From CAJINA01 sp964636125 (GTDB taxonomy: Bacteria > Desulfobacterota > Desulfobacteria > Desulfobacterales > CAJINA01), in assembly GCA_964636125.1 (NCBI GenBank), contig CAZWPX010000022.1:13311-77310 (forward strand): a stretch of DNA of 64,000 bases. Direction: 5' to 3'. The notes under the pieces were generated by a model. The model did no database searches, was not told where the DNA came from, and saw nothing but the letters and a program-made list of their open reading frames with translations. The position numbers were made by a program, and so were the translations under genes. Below, piece after piece: positions 18,305 to 27,083 of the stretch; the stretch's first letter is position 1; every line of letters begins with the position of its first letter.

Positions 18305-18409
18305 ATGGATTACAAACCAGATCGAATGAGCGAGCTCGCCAGGCTCTTGGAAGGAAGACCGATCAGCCAAGAGTATCTTCAATACAAGCTTAAATGGGAC
18401 GTTAGCTAG
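18305..18409 (+). pseudogene. Truncated N-terminus of a WYL-type HTH regulator
   Basis: Reads MDYKPDRMSELARLLEGRP then ISQEYLQYKLKWDVS and stops at a TAG. This matches the first helices of the winged-helix domain in WYL-family transcriptional regulators (pattern R-L-x2-LL-E-GRPIS-x2-L). The reading frame ends exactly at the left edge of the short MITE copy (18407-18444), whose TAG supplies the stop; the rest of the gene is absent. A remnant, probably non-functional. Confidence 0.5.
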
Positions 18410-18444
18410 TGTTCATCCATGATTGCAAATTATGGATGGGTACT
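18407..18444. mobile_element. MITE-like element, short copy 3
   Basis: TAGTGTTCATCCAT and ATGGATGGGTACTA, separated by about 11 bases, are the terminal inverted repeats of the elements at 7.4 and 56.4 kb with the interior deleted. It abuts the truncated WYL regulator fragment. Either an internally deleted derivative or an excision relic. Confidence 0.6.
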
Positions 18445-18521
18445 AACTAAATAGGCACCTGTTTTCCTAATTTCTGACAAAAAATCTCAATTATCACGTG
18501 AACTGCCGGGTATTAAAACAA

Positions 18522-18625
18522 AAATCCCCATCTCTCAATACGAGAAACAGGGTCTTAATCATGAAATATCAGTAATGTAATCCAGCCCATAGAAACCTCT
18601 CCCCTAAGGTCCATGAAGCAGTGGC
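18522..18625 (-). ncRNA. Candidate structured RNA/attenuator, copy B
   Basis: On the minus strand the core CCTTAGG(GG)GAGAGGTTT with ATGGGCTGG is followed by a terminator-like hairpin (GACCCTGTTTCTC, loop GTATT, GAGAGATGGGG) and a T run. It is the same design as the copy at 7131-7243, with changes on both sides of the terminator stem that mostly keep pairing. The next minus-strand gene is the broken dockerin gene starting at 18278, about 240 bases away across the MITE and the WYL fragment, so this copy may be orphaned. Confidence 0.45.
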
Positions 18626-18936
18626 AAACTAACACAAAATGCTATCAGTCGGGTATAATTTTGTCAAATATTGATAACATGTCGAAACATATGTTAATTG
18701 AGTTCCTTCATCAAATTAGCACTTCGGCACAGGTTCTTCCCTGCGGGCATCAAGATAGGTGATTTGCCCACAACTTCAAACCGAGATGCGCCCTGTGCAC
18801 CGGTTGCTGTTAATGGACCTGTCATAAAAATCAAATGATTTACCGGATCAAAAGCACCTGCATCGGATGCTTGTCAAAAGATGAGCGCTTATGATACTGA
18901 AATTATAAATTGATTGTCACTTAAAACAACCCAATT

Positions 18937-20151
18937 ATGGAAATAAACAAGTCAAGGCGCTCGACTGTAAACAGATTGAGGTTCCTTTGTAAACCAATCG
19001 CTATTGCAGCGCTGGTTTTGCTGGTACCTTTCAGCACACCAAGGGAAACATACTCACTCCCAGGCGTTTCAACTGTCCCGGTAAATTCGAAGGGCGAACA
19101 GGGCCTTGCCAGGGCGGGCAAGCTGCTGGTCCATTCAGAATCTCCTGTCGACATTGCCTCGGTGCAAGTAGACGTCGTCCCACCCGGCAAGTGGCACGCG
19201 GGAGACCTATATCGATTCGAAGTCAAGACATCTGCAATCGCCAAGGCGGTTTATTTGGAAATGGATGGTTCAAGGTATGACTTAAAAGGATCAGATACGA
19301 AGTGGACTGCCATTGTTAAAATCAACCGCGCCGGTAGAACGAAGTTTGTTGCAGCCGCCATAAACCAACGCGACGTTACCGGAAATGTGTGGGCAGGTGA
19401 AATTCAAGCAATCCAAAAAGCAGCATTGCCTGCTGACATCGTGAACATCAGTGTAATTCCTCAAAAAGGGTTGCAGGGCAATCCGTTTCGCTTCAGGGCC
19501 GAGACCAATCATCCGGCCCTGAATGTTATGCTTACGCTGGAGGGGAATACATTCAAAATGACGGGCGCGGGCACCGACTGGCACCTGAGCAAGAAATTTA
19601 AAAATCCGGGAACCCGGGCGGTTTCCGTGACAGCCTATAATGAAACCGGAATAGCCGGGCGAGCCCATACGGTAACGGTGGCCGTGCTTAAGGATCGTTT
19701 TCGATTGAACACGGATGGAACCATCACCGACAATATAGACGGCAAAACCACTCAACGCTTCGTCGATCATCAAAATGGTACCGTGTCGGATCAGCTTACC
19801 GGGCTCATGTGGATTAAGGCTCCCAAGGCTCTCCCGGAAACCTACAGTGATGCCGAAAAGTACTGCCGGGGCTATGAATTTGAGGGGCACCGGGATTGGC
19901 GGATGCCAACGATTGATGAATTGGAGAGGCTTACGGTGAATCCCGGTCAAAAAACTGGTCTGACACCGGATGCGCCATTTTCGATGGGGAAATGGCAACC
20001 TGTTTTTTGGTCAAGCACGCCGTACAAAGAGTCATTCTTCTATAACTGGAAAATAGATATGGCCTCCGGCAGGAGAGGCCGTTCGATGAAAAGCTCGTTC
20101 GGGATGGTCTGGCCTGTTCGCCGAACAGGTTCACCGGATGAGCTACAATGA
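18937..20151 (+). CDS. Secreted DUF1566 (Lcl_C) domain protein with two Ig-like repeats (404 aa)
   Basis: A probable exported protein: a basic N-terminus, then the hydrophobic stretch PIAIAALVLLVPFS. Two repeats of about 85 residues (roughly 70-150 and 155-240) share the pattern G-x-YRF-x-T...V-x-L-x-x-(D/E)G...GT-x-W...A-x-N-x-x-G and look like small beta-sandwich domains. The C-terminal 150 residues are a DUF1566/Lcl_C domain: DGTITDN, NGTVSDQLTGLMWIK, HRDWRMPTIDEL, FWSSTPY and a closing VWPVRR. The same domain occurs four times in the giant protein at 7.6-17.4 kb. The function of DUF1566 is not established; it is common in secreted proteins of Desulfobacterota, often with adhesion modules. 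The gene stands alone. Confidence 0.75.
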   Translation: MEINKSRRSTVNRLRFLCKPIAIAALVLLVPFSTPRETYSLPGVSTVPVNSKGEQGLARAGKLLVHSESPVDIASVQVDVVPPGKWHAGDLYRFEVKTSAIAKAVYLEMDGSRYDLKGSDTKWTAIVKINRAGRTKFVAAAINQRDVTGNVWAGEIQAIQKAALPADIVNISVIPQKGLQGNPFRFRAETNHPALNVMLTLEGNTFKMTGAGTDWHLSKKFKNPGTRAVSVTAYNETGIAGRAHTVTVAVLKDRFRLNTDGTITDNIDGKTTQRFVDHQNGTVSDQLTGLMWIKAPKALPETYSDAEKYCRGYEFEGHRDWRMPTIDELERLTVNPGQKTGLTPDAPFSMGKWQPVFWSSTPYKESFFYNWKIDMASGRRGRSMKSSFGMVWPVRRTGSPDELQ

Positions 20152-20304
20152 TTGTCCCCCAAAGCTGGCAGAAGGGCAGCCGTAAGCCGGTGAGTTTGAT
20201 TGACTAATGGAAGATGGACATCAGAAAATGCTTATGGGCATAAGGGCCGGCAGGTGGTCGGCAGCCATAGATTGCGCAGTAGACACACCGGCCGATTTCA
20301 CCGC

Positions 20305-21351
20305 TTATTGCGGCAGAGCCAGCATCCTCTCGAGGGCTGTTACGGCCTGCGCCTGGATATCATCGGATACGGTAACCAGGTTCCGGTCCGGATCTTCAAG
20401 AGTTGCCAGCAGCTTTGCGGGGCTGATTTTGTACATATTGGGGCAAAATGATTCATACAGCGGCAAGATGGTCTTGTCGGGGTGCTGGTCCGCCAACCGC
20501 ATGACCAGATTGATTTCCGTCCCGATAATAATCCGGCTGTCCGGGGCCGCATTTTCAACATAATTGACAATATAGCTTGTGGACCCCACGGCATCGGCCA
20601 GGTTCACGACCTCCTGGGTACATTCGGGGTGCACCACGATTTGAGCCCCCGGGTTCTGCTTGCGCATGGATGCCATCTGGGCCATGGTAAAACGCGTGTG
20701 AACCAGGCAGTAACCCTTCCAGAGAATGACCCGCGCCTTGACGATTGCTTCCGGGTTGTTGCCTCCCAGGGGCTGTGCGGGATCCCAGACAAGCACCTCT
20801 TCCGGCACAAGCCCCATCTGGTTGGCGGTATTCTGACCCAGGTGCTGATCAGGAAAAAAGAAGATCTTCTCCCGCTGTGCAAAGCCACATGCAAAGGCTT
20901 TGCCGGCATTGGAGGAGGTACAGACAATGCCGCCGTTTTGCCCGCAAAAGGCCTTGATGACCGCATCGGAATTCATGTAGGTCACCGGTACAACGCTTTC
21001 GGCTGCAACCACGCCCACAAGTTCGTTCCAGGCCCGCTCGACCATCACATGGTCGGCCATATCCGACATCCAGCAGCCCGCCTCTTCATCCGGTATCTGC
21101 ACGGTCTGGTGTTCACCGCAAAGGATGCGGGCACTTTCCGCCATGAAGTGAACCCCGCAAAAGACAATCCGGCTGGCCCGGCTGGCAGCCGCCTTCCGGG
21201 ACAGGTCAAAGGAATCACCCCGATAATCCCCCACGTCTACGATGGTGCTTCGCTGGTAGTGATGGGTCAAAATCAGAAGTTCTTCGCCAAGTTCTTTTTT
21301 CTTCTCCCGGATACCGTCCAGGATCTCAGGAGAAACATCTCTTTTTTTCAT
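20305..21351 (-). CDS. nadA: Quinolinate synthase A (348 aa)
   Basis: Condenses iminoaspartate with dihydroxyacetone phosphate to quinolinate in de novo NAD synthesis; a cytoplasmic, oxygen-sensitive [4Fe-4S] enzyme. Recognised by THHYQR near residue 30, CGVHFMAESA with cluster Cys65, VCTSSNA (Cys144), HPECTQE (Cys244), the PDQHLG substrate loop and SEINLV-like GTEINLVMRL. The length fits the family. The partner nadB and nadC are not in the window. It follows the metYXW-MOSC genes on the same strand with a gap of about 70 bases from the MOSC gene, so co-transcription is possible but not shown. Confidence 0.95.
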   Translation of the reverse strand: MKKRDVSPEILDGIREKKKELGEELLILTHHYQRSTIVDVGDYRGDSFDLSRKAAASRASRIVFCGVHFMAESARILCGEHQTVQIPDEEAGCWMSDMADHVMVERAWNELVGVVAAESVVPVTYMNSDAVIKAFCGQNGGIVCTSSNAGKAFACGFAQREKIFFFPDQHLGQNTANQMGLVPEEVLVWDPAQPLGGNNPEAIVKARVILWKGYCLVHTRFTMAQMASMRKQNPGAQIVVHPECTQEVVNLADAVGSTSYIVNYVENAAPDSRIIIGTEINLVMRLADQHPDKTILPLYESFCPNMYKISPAKLLATLEDPDRNLVTVSDDIQAQAVTALERMLALPQ

Positions 21352-21423
21352 AATGAATGCCTGTCGCTTCTTTGCTCAGGGGTTTATCCTCTTGCTCTGA
21401 GGGCCTGATTATACAGGGTCCAA

Positions 21424-21858
21424 TCAACCTTTCAGTTCCTCGATTGCATCTCCGCAGGCAATCCGTCCGCCCTCGAGTACCCGGGCGAAGACACCTTCGC
21501 GAGGCATGATGCAGTCACCGGCCTTGTAGTATATCGCGCAACGGTTGTGGCACTCTTTGCCAATCTGGGTGATCTCCACTTGCGCGGCAGCCCCGAGCCG
21601 GAAACGGGTGCCCACAGGTACGTTCACCCAATCGATACCTGTGGTGGCAATGTTTTCAGCAAAACTGCCAAATTCCACGTCAAGCCCGCTCTCTTTAGCG
21701 CCGGAAATGCTTTCGGCTGCCAGAAAACTCACCTGGCGATGCCACTCACCGGCATGGGCATCGCCCTCCACGCCATGGTTTTCGAGAAGCTGAACAGTAT
21801 CGACCAGTTTTTTGACCGTGCCCTTTTTGGTGCTGGTTGCAATGGATACGATTTTCAC
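21424..21858 (-). CDS. MOSC domain protein (144 aa)
   Basis: A stand-alone MOSC domain: KKLVDTVQLLENHGVEGDAHAG near the N-terminus, the conserved GSFAENIATTGIDW strand-turn, and the Cys in QIGKECHNRC that in MOSC proteins lines the active site. MOSC domains bind molybdopterin-type cofactors and carry sulfur transfer; short ones like this are often near moaC/mog-like genes, but none is here. The start overlaps the metW stop (ATGA type), so translation is coupled to metW. The window also has a tungstate importer, so pterin-metal cofactor use is plausible, but no direct link is visible. Confidence 0.85.
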   Translation of the reverse strand: MKIVSIATSTKKGTVKKLVDTVQLLENHGVEGDAHAGEWHRQVSFLAAESISGAKESGLDVEFGSFAENIATTGIDWVNVPVGTRFRLGAAAQVEITQIGKECHNRCAIYYKAGDCIMPREGVFARVLEGGRIACGDAIEELKG

Positions 21859-22487
21859 ACGGACTCCTTTCCAATCAGAAAAATTCCATAACTGGCCCTG
21901 AGGTTCGGCAGAACCGTAACAATGCTTCCGCGCCTGTCATGGTTGTTGGTATTAATGGCTACTTCCTTTAAGATTTTAAACCCCACCTCACCGGCATAGC
22001 GCCGGAAATCCTCGATGGTGATCACCCGGATGTTGGGGGTGTTGTGCCACTGGTACGGCAACTGCCTGGAAACCGGGGCGACACCTTTGAACAGCAGCTG
22101 CAGCCTGATTTTCCAGTGGCTGAAGTTCGGGAAACTGACCACGGCCCGTTTCCCGATGCGCAGGATGGATTTGATCAGGCCGGCCGGGTCATAGATCTGC
22201 TGCAGGGTCTGGCTTAAAACCACGTAGTCGAAGGCGTCATTGGGATAGTCCCTGACCTCTTCGTTGATGTCGCCCTGCAAAACGGTCAGACCCCGCTCAA
22301 TACAGTTGGCCACCCGGGCCTCATCGATTTCAATGCCGGTGCAGGCCGCCTCTTTCTGGCGTTTCAAATGGTAGAGCAGGTCGCCTTCCCCGCAGCCCAG
22401 TCCCAGCACCCGTGCCCCGGGATGAATCCAGGAGGCCACCACCTGCAGGTCGTAGCGCAGCCCGTTAGGCACCATTTCCGTTACCAT
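21855..22487 (-). CDS. metW: MetW-like methyltransferase-fold protein (210 aa)
   Basis: A class I SAM-dependent methyltransferase fold: VLGLGCGEGDLL (motif I), GIEIDEA (motif II), VVLSQTLQQI, and RAVVSFPNFSHW, which is diagnostic for MetW. It overlaps the end of metX by 23 bases and is overlapped by the MOSC gene. MetW is known to pair with MetX and to be needed for full homoserine acetyltransferase activity in several bacteria; its own methyltransferase activity is not established. The gene order metY-metX-metW fits the direct sulfhydrylation route to homocysteine. Confidence 0.93.
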   Translation of the reverse strand: MVTEMVPNGLRYDLQVVASWIHPGARVLGLGCGEGDLLYHLKRQKEAACTGIEIDEARVANCIERGLTVLQGDINEEVRDYPNDAFDYVVLSQTLQQIYDPAGLIKSILRIGKRAVVSFPNFSHWKIRLQLLFKGVAPVSRQLPYQWHNTPNIRVITIEDFRRYAGEVGFKILKEVAINTNNHDRRGSIVTVLPNLRASYGIFLIGKESV

Positions 22488-23634
22488 GTCCCAAAAACCC
22501 TCCCATCAGGGCCGACAATCTTTCCGAGGGCAGCAAGAAGGCGTCATGCCCCCAGCGCGCCTCGATTTCACAGAAGCTCACGTCCAGACCGGTTTTCTTC
22601 ATGGCCTTGACCATAGAGCGGGACTGGTACGTCGGGTAGAGCCAGTCCGAAGAGAAAGAGATCACTAAAAAGCGGGCCGCGGTCCCGGAAAAAGCCTTGA
22701 CCGCCGACCCGTTGCCATACTGCTGTTCCAGGTCATAGTAGTCGGAGGCTTTGGTGATGTATAAAAACGAATTGGCATCAAACCTTTCCACAAATTTACG
22801 CCCCTGGTGGCGCAAGTAGCTCTCCACCTGAAATTCGGCGTCAAAATTAAACGAAAAGTCTGCCCGGTCCTGCAGCCGGCGACCAAATTTGAGGCGCATG
22901 GACTCGTCCGACAGGTAGGTAATGTGGCCGATCATCCTGGCGACGGCCAATCCCAGATCCGGCCGCTCGCCTGTGTAGTAATCCCCCTGGTTCCACTTGG
23001 GGTCGGCGCAGATGGCCTGCCGGGCCACCTCATTGAAAGCGATGGCCTGGGCTGAATGCCGGGTGGTGGTCGCCAGGAGCACCGCCGATGAAACCATGTC
23101 CGGGTATTTCAGGGTCCACTCCAGGGCCTGCATCCCGCCCACGCTGCCGCCGATCACGGCATGCAGTTTATTGACCCCGAGGTGGTCGATCAGCACCTTC
23201 TGGGCGGCCACCATATCCCCGATGGTCACCATGGGAAAATCGAGACCGTACTCACGCCCGGAAGTCGGATTTTGTGAAGCGGGGCCGGTGGAACCGTTGC
23301 AGCTGCCCAGGATATTGGAACAGATCACGAAATAACGCTCCGTGTCGATCCCCTTGCCTGGCCCCACCATGAAATCCCACCACCCGGGGCGCGGGTCTTC
23401 CTCCCGGTGATAACCGGCCGCGTGCGCATCCCCTGAAAAAGCATGCAAAATCAGGATCGCGTTGTTCTGGTCGGCATTCAGCTTGCCGTAGGTTTCATAG
23501 GCCAGGGTCACCGGCCCGAGACGGCCGCCGTTCTCCAGGACAAGTTCGCCGGACGGCTGTGCAAAGGTGAAGGTCTTTTTCTCCACCAGCCCGACAGACC
23601 GTCCGATCTGATCATGTTCGATGTATTCGCTCAT
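22465..23634 (-). CDS. metX: Homoserine O-acetyltransferase (389 aa)
   Basis: Transfers an acetyl group from acetyl-CoA to homoserine, the first step of methionine synthesis by direct sulfhydrylation. An alpha/beta-hydrolase fold enzyme: nucleophile Ser164 in GGSVGG, Asp in SSDWLYPT and His in WGHDAFL complete the triad; LHAFSGDAHAAG forms the oxyanion region and GSCNGSTGP is a family hallmark. Length is normal. Homoserine acetylation versus succinylation cannot be settled by eye, though MetX next to MetY usually means acetylation. The stop overlaps metW. Confidence 0.95.
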   Translation of the reverse strand: MSEYIEHDQIGRSVGLVEKKTFTFAQPSGELVLENGGRLGPVTLAYETYGKLNADQNNAILILHAFSGDAHAAGYHREEDPRPGWWDFMVGPGKGIDTERYFVICSNILGSCNGSTGPASQNPTSGREYGLDFPMVTIGDMVAAQKVLIDHLGVNKLHAVIGGSVGGMQALEWTLKYPDMVSSAVLLATTTRHSAQAIAFNEVARQAICADPKWNQGDYYTGERPDLGLAVARMIGHITYLSDESMRLKFGRRLQDRADFSFNFDAEFQVESYLRHQGRKFVERFDANSFLYITKASDYYDLEQQYGNGSAVKAFSGTAARFLVISFSSDWLYPTYQSRSMVKAMKKTGLDVSFCEIEARWGHDAFLLPSERLSALMGGFLGHGNGNGA

Positions 23635-23706
23635 TGATGCCTGTTTAATTTTTCATCCTCAGACGGGGCCGCCGACAACACCTGGCGGCCCAATCCAGAT
23701 TGCCGT

Positions 23707-24999
23707 CTAAAACGCGCAACCACACGCCAGGGCCTGGTCGAGATCCTCACAAATATCTTCCACGGCCTCGATGCCGATGGAGAGGCGGACAAGATCCGGG
23801 GTGACACCGCCGGCGAGCTGCTGCTCTTCAGACAGCTGGGAATGGGTGGTGGTCGCCGGGTGAATGGCCAGGCTTTTGGCATCCCCGACATTGGCGAGGT
23901 GTGAGAACAGCTTGAGGCTGTCAATGAATTTTTCACCGGCGGCCCGTCCCTGTTTGATCCCGAAAACCACCATGCCGCCAAACCCGTTGTTGAACTGCCC
24001 GGCCGCACCGGCATGGGCCGGGTCATCGGGCAAACCGGGGTAGCGCACCCATTCGACGCAATTATGCTCCTGGAGGTACTGCGCCACCTTGAGGGCATTT
24101 TCGCAGTGGCGTTCCATTCTCAAGGGCAGGGTTTCCAACCCCTGCAGGAACATCCAGGCGTTATCCGGGCTGATGCAGGCGCCCAGGTTCCGCAGGGGTA
24201 CCAGACGCATTCTCATGATGAAGGCCACCGGATTCAGATCGCCCAGGTCGTGGGCGTAGCGCAGGTCGTGGTAGGATGGATCCGGTTCATTGTAGAGGTT
24301 GAATTTTGGTGCGGTCCAGTCAAACTTACCTGCGTCCACCACGATGCCACCGATACCGTTTCCGTGCCCACCCAGCCACTTGGTCAGGGAGTGGACCACC
24401 ACATCCGCCCCGGATTCAATGGGCCGCTGAATGTAAGGGGTGGTAAAGGTTGAATCCACCACCAGCGGAAGGTGATGTTTTGCGGCAATTTCGGCCACTG
24501 CGGCAATATCAACCACGTCCAGGACCGGATTGCCGATGGTTTCGGTGAAAATCATCCTGGTTTTATCGTTTATCTGGGCTTCAAAACTCTCCGGTTTCAG
24601 GGAATCTGCAAACCGGACCTTGATGCCGAACTGGGGCAGGATCTCATTGAACATGGTGTATGTACCGCCGTACAGATTCACCGCGGACACGACTTCGTCA
24701 CCCTGGCTGCAGATATTGATCACCGAATAGAAAATCGCCGAGGTCCCGGAAGCCAGCGCCAGGGCCGCCGCCCCGCCTTCCAGGGCGGCCATCCGCTGTT
24801 CCAGGACATCCTGGGTAGGATTCATCAAACGGGTGTAGATATTCCCCAACTCTTTCAGGGCAAAGAGGTTGGCGGCGTGCTGCGTGTTTTTAAACACGTA
24901 CGAACTGGTCCGGTGGACCGGGACAGCTCGCGAGCCGGTCTCGTCGGGCACTGCACCGGCATGCAGGGCCAGGGTTTCAAATTTGTAGTCCGTTGTCAT
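23707..24999 (-). CDS. metY: O-acetylhomoserine sulfhydrylase (430 aa)
   Basis: A PLP enzyme of the Cys/Met metabolism family that makes homocysteine from O-acetylhomoserine and sulfide, fitting a sulfide-producing organism. Seen: FETLALHAGAVPDETGSRA at the N-terminus, YTRLMNPTQDVLE, ALASGTSAIF, and the PLP lysine in VVHSLTKWLGGHG. The start at 24999 has AAAGGAG 6 bases upstream; a longer frame back to 25107 has no such site. A gap of about 70 bases separates it from metX on the same strand. No SAM or SAH riboswitch is visible upstream. Confidence 0.94.
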   Translation of the reverse strand: MTTDYKFETLALHAGAVPDETGSRAVPVHRTSSYVFKNTQHAANLFALKELGNIYTRLMNPTQDVLEQRMAALEGGAAALALASGTSAIFYSVINICSQGDEVVSAVNLYGGTYTMFNEILPQFGIKVRFADSLKPESFEAQINDKTRMIFTETIGNPVLDVVDIAAVAEIAAKHHLPLVVDSTFTTPYIQRPIESGADVVVHSLTKWLGGHGNGIGGIVVDAGKFDWTAPKFNLYNEPDPSYHDLRYAHDLGDLNPVAFIMRMRLVPLRNLGACISPDNAWMFLQGLETLPLRMERHCENALKVAQYLQEHNCVEWVRYPGLPDDPAHAGAAGQFNNGFGGMVVFGIKQGRAAGEKFIDSLKLFSHLANVGDAKSLAIHPATTTHSQLSEEQQLAGGVTPDLVRLSIGIEAVEDICEDLDQALACGCAF

Positions 25000-25055
25000 G
25001 GCCAGCTCCTTTAGAAAATAATCTGGTAGAATGTAGACTGCTGCCTGCTGCTGAA

Positions 25056-25445
25056 TCAAGTTGGATCCGGAGAAATGATGGGGATCATAACCTCGCAATT
25101 GCGGCACACCTTCAGTTTCTCCTCCCAGGTTTTATGGGCCTTGCCTTCGCAGATGGTACCGCTGATAAACCAGCACTCTTTACCGGCCTTGAACTCCCAG
25201 GCCGGGCACTGCCGCTTGCGTTCAGCGGGGCATTTATTGATGGTCCAGCAGTGTTTGCGCTTTGCTTGGCCATCATAACGCCGGGCCAGCAGAAATAGCA
25301 TCTGGCGCTCCACATCCGGCGGAACCGAACGCCAGCCCTGTTCATAACTGTGGACCGCCTTAACCGATTTGCCCAGAAGCTGAGCTATCTGCTTCTGGGT
25401 TTTTTCCAACCTCTTTCTCCAGGCAGTAAATTCACAGCTGTCCAT
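25056..25445 (-). CDS. HTH protein with two-CW cysteine domain (129 aa)
   Basis: An N-terminal Cro/XRE-type helix-turn-helix (WRKRLEKTQKQIAQLLGKS, KAVHSYEQGWR) is followed by a cysteine-rich tail with two CW motifs: HCWTINKCPAERKRQCPAW and ECWFISGTICEG...CRNC. This spacing is that of the small two-CW family seen in anaerobic bacteria, thought to bind metal or Fe-S (not established). The start at 25445 is chosen for GGAGG 6 bases upstream; two earlier ATGs lack one. It probably is a redox- or metal-responsive regulator (inference). A perfect palindrome at 25507-25521 lies just upstream and could be its operator. Confidence 0.75.
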   Translation of the reverse strand: MDSCEFTAWRKRLEKTQKQIAQLLGKSVKAVHSYEQGWRSVPPDVERQMLFLLARRYDGQAKRKHCWTINKCPAERKRQCPAWEFKAGKECWFISGTICEGKAHKTWEEKLKVCRNCEVMIPIISPDPT

Positions 25446-25506
25446 CAACACCTCCATCGCCTGCGGTTTCAGTATCCTTAGCATCCGGGTAACAAGCTTT
25501 TAAAAT

Positions 25507-25521
25507 TACCACATTGTGGTA
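25507..25521. promoter_or_regulatory. Palindrome TACCACATTGTGGTA, candidate operator
   Basis: A perfect 7-bp inverted repeat around one central base, about 60 bases upstream of the start of the HTH/two-CW gene and in the gap to the SDR fusion gene. Placement suggests an autoregulatory operator; no promoter boxes were assigned. Confidence 0.45.
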
Positions 25522-25594
25522 TCTCGGTCAATATAATACTCTTTCTGGAAAAGGCAATCCAAACCGTGTTTTTCAATTTGGGCATATCTTGCCT

Positions 25595-26824
25595 CTATAT
25601 GGATGAATTGTTTTTCTTGGCACCTTTTCTAAACCATTTTTCATTCCCGTAAAATTTTTCTGAGCAATCAGGACACAAGCCATGAGTAAAATTAGCCTCT
25701 GAATGACTGCTGATGTAGGTTTCAATCCGGTTCCAGTACCCCTGATCATCACGGATTTTTTTACAACTTGAACAAATTGGCAGCATGCCCGAGAGTTTTT
25801 TCACTTCCTCTATAGCGTCTTGGAGTTTTTTATTCGCATGCGTAAGTTCCCTGATTCGGGCTTCAATACTATGCTCCAGGTTGCGGTTGAGTTCAGTCAC
25901 GGATGTTAAGTATTCTCGCAGGCTGGCACTGGTTGCTGAAAATCCGTCCTGACCGGCATTAAAATCCTCTGACAGATTGGTTTCCAGCCCCTGGTCAAGA
26001 TCAATGACCCCAGCTTTGGCAAGAGGCAAAAAAGGGTTCACCATTTGTCCGTGATATAGATGTGCCAAGGCGATGTAATTCACCAATGAAGCCGCACAGT
26101 GCTCCGCTGGCATCAAACTCTCGTAACCGGGATTACCCCCTATGCCTTTGATGATATCCGGCATGGTCATACCGAAGCGTCCTGCCAATTCAGTATAGAA
26201 ATAATTATTCACCAAAGGTGTATCGACGATTCCCGGCGCAAAGGAAAAGAGCGAAACTCCGGTATCAGGGCCGATTTCCGCTGATATGGAGGTGGTTAAC
26301 GAGCGCATGCCAACCTTGGTTGCACTGTAGGCGGTTGAAAAGGCCAGACCTTCCAGGGATATAACATTGGCTATCACCCCGTATTTCTGTTTAAGCATAT
26401 TCGGGAGAACGAATTTTATGGCCGCTGCCGGATACCGGAGATTGGTGTTGAAAAGTCGATCCCACGCATCCTGGGTCTCTTCCACAAACGATCCGATGAA
26501 TGCTTCGGCTGCGTTATTGACCAGAATGTCAATACCCTGCCATTTGCTGCGAACCTCATCAACCGCATTCACTAATTGGCCGTCTGACGCAATATCCGCC
26601 TTGATAACCAACGCTTCACGTCCCAGATGTTGAATCTGAGCGGCAGTTTTATTTGCTTTCTCGGTGTCCCGGTCGACAATGGCAACGTTGGCCCCTAAAT
26701 AGGCCAGGCCCAAAGCAGTTTGTCGCCCAATTCCCATGGCGCCTCCCGTTACCACTGCCCGCTTTCCTTTTAAGGATTGACCCCCAATCCCCATTTTGTC
26801 TTGTAAAATTTGCTCTAATTCCAT
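25595..26824 (-). CDS. Short-chain dehydrogenase fused to a SCKKIRDD-type zinc-binding tail (409 aa)
   Basis: Residues 1-270 are a classical SDR: TGGAMGIG cofactor loop, NNAAEA, Ser in NVISLEG and YSATK catalytic Tyr/Lys, PGIVDTP. After a linker comes a coiled coil (about 325-350: LNRNLEHSIEARIRELTHAN) and a tail KKLSGMLPICSSCKKIRDD, GYWNRIETYI, LCPDCSEKFY. That tail, with CSSC and CPDC as likely zinc ligands, is known from the C-terminal ends of PAS/GAF sensors and response regulators, where it follows a coiled coil. Joined to an SDR it is unexpected and suggests a redox enzyme whose NAD(P) state is reported through the tail, or a domain borrowed from signalling (inference). RBS AGAGGA precedes the start. 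Substrate unknown. Confidence 0.85.
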   Translation of the reverse strand: MELEQILQDKMGIGGQSLKGKRAVVTGGAMGIGRQTALGLAYLGANVAIVDRDTEKANKTAAQIQHLGREALVIKADIASDGQLVNAVDEVRSKWQGIDILVNNAAEAFIGSFVEETQDAWDRLFNTNLRYPAAAIKFVLPNMLKQKYGVIANVISLEGLAFSTAYSATKVGMRSLTTSISAEIGPDTGVSLFSFAPGIVDTPLVNNYFYTELAGRFGMTMPDIIKGIGGNPGYESLMPAEHCAASLVNYIALAHLYHGQMVNPFLPLAKAGVIDLDQGLETNLSEDFNAGQDGFSATSASLREYLTSVTELNRNLEHSIEARIRELTHANKKLQDAIEEVKKLSGMLPICSSCKKIRDDQGYWNRIETYISSHSEANFTHGLCPDCSEKFYGNEKWFRKGAKKNNSSI

Positions 26825-27083
26825 GCCGTCCTCTTTAAATGTTCTGGCCAGTAACAGTCACGCCGCCAATTTGCGGTGCCATTATCTTCAAAGTATCTGC
26901 TCTTGCCAGGCCCTTGAATTATCATATAAATCAAGGTGGTTGTGATATACATTAATTACCATCTGCCTCAATGATCAGGAAAAAACGATCTGTAGCCGTG
27001 CTTTGTTGGCCGTGCCAATTTATTTTGAAAAGTATTTTACGTGTTCAATGTTTTTGAAGTCTGCCTCTTGAGTCCAGTCGTAA
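26825..27083. other. Intergenic stretch upstream of the SDR fusion
   Basis: AT-rich DNA holding the SDR promoter region and the left border of a debris field. No gene or clear regulatory motif was seen. Confidence 0.3.

Noticed and set aside
18601..18630. Cobalamin riboswitch
   Set aside because: GCCACTG occurs in copy B on the minus strand, but copy A lacks it and no other B12-box sequence is present.
20482..21408. Plus-strand frame opposite nadA
   Set aside because: Shadow of a strongly conserved enzyme gene; no domain recognised.
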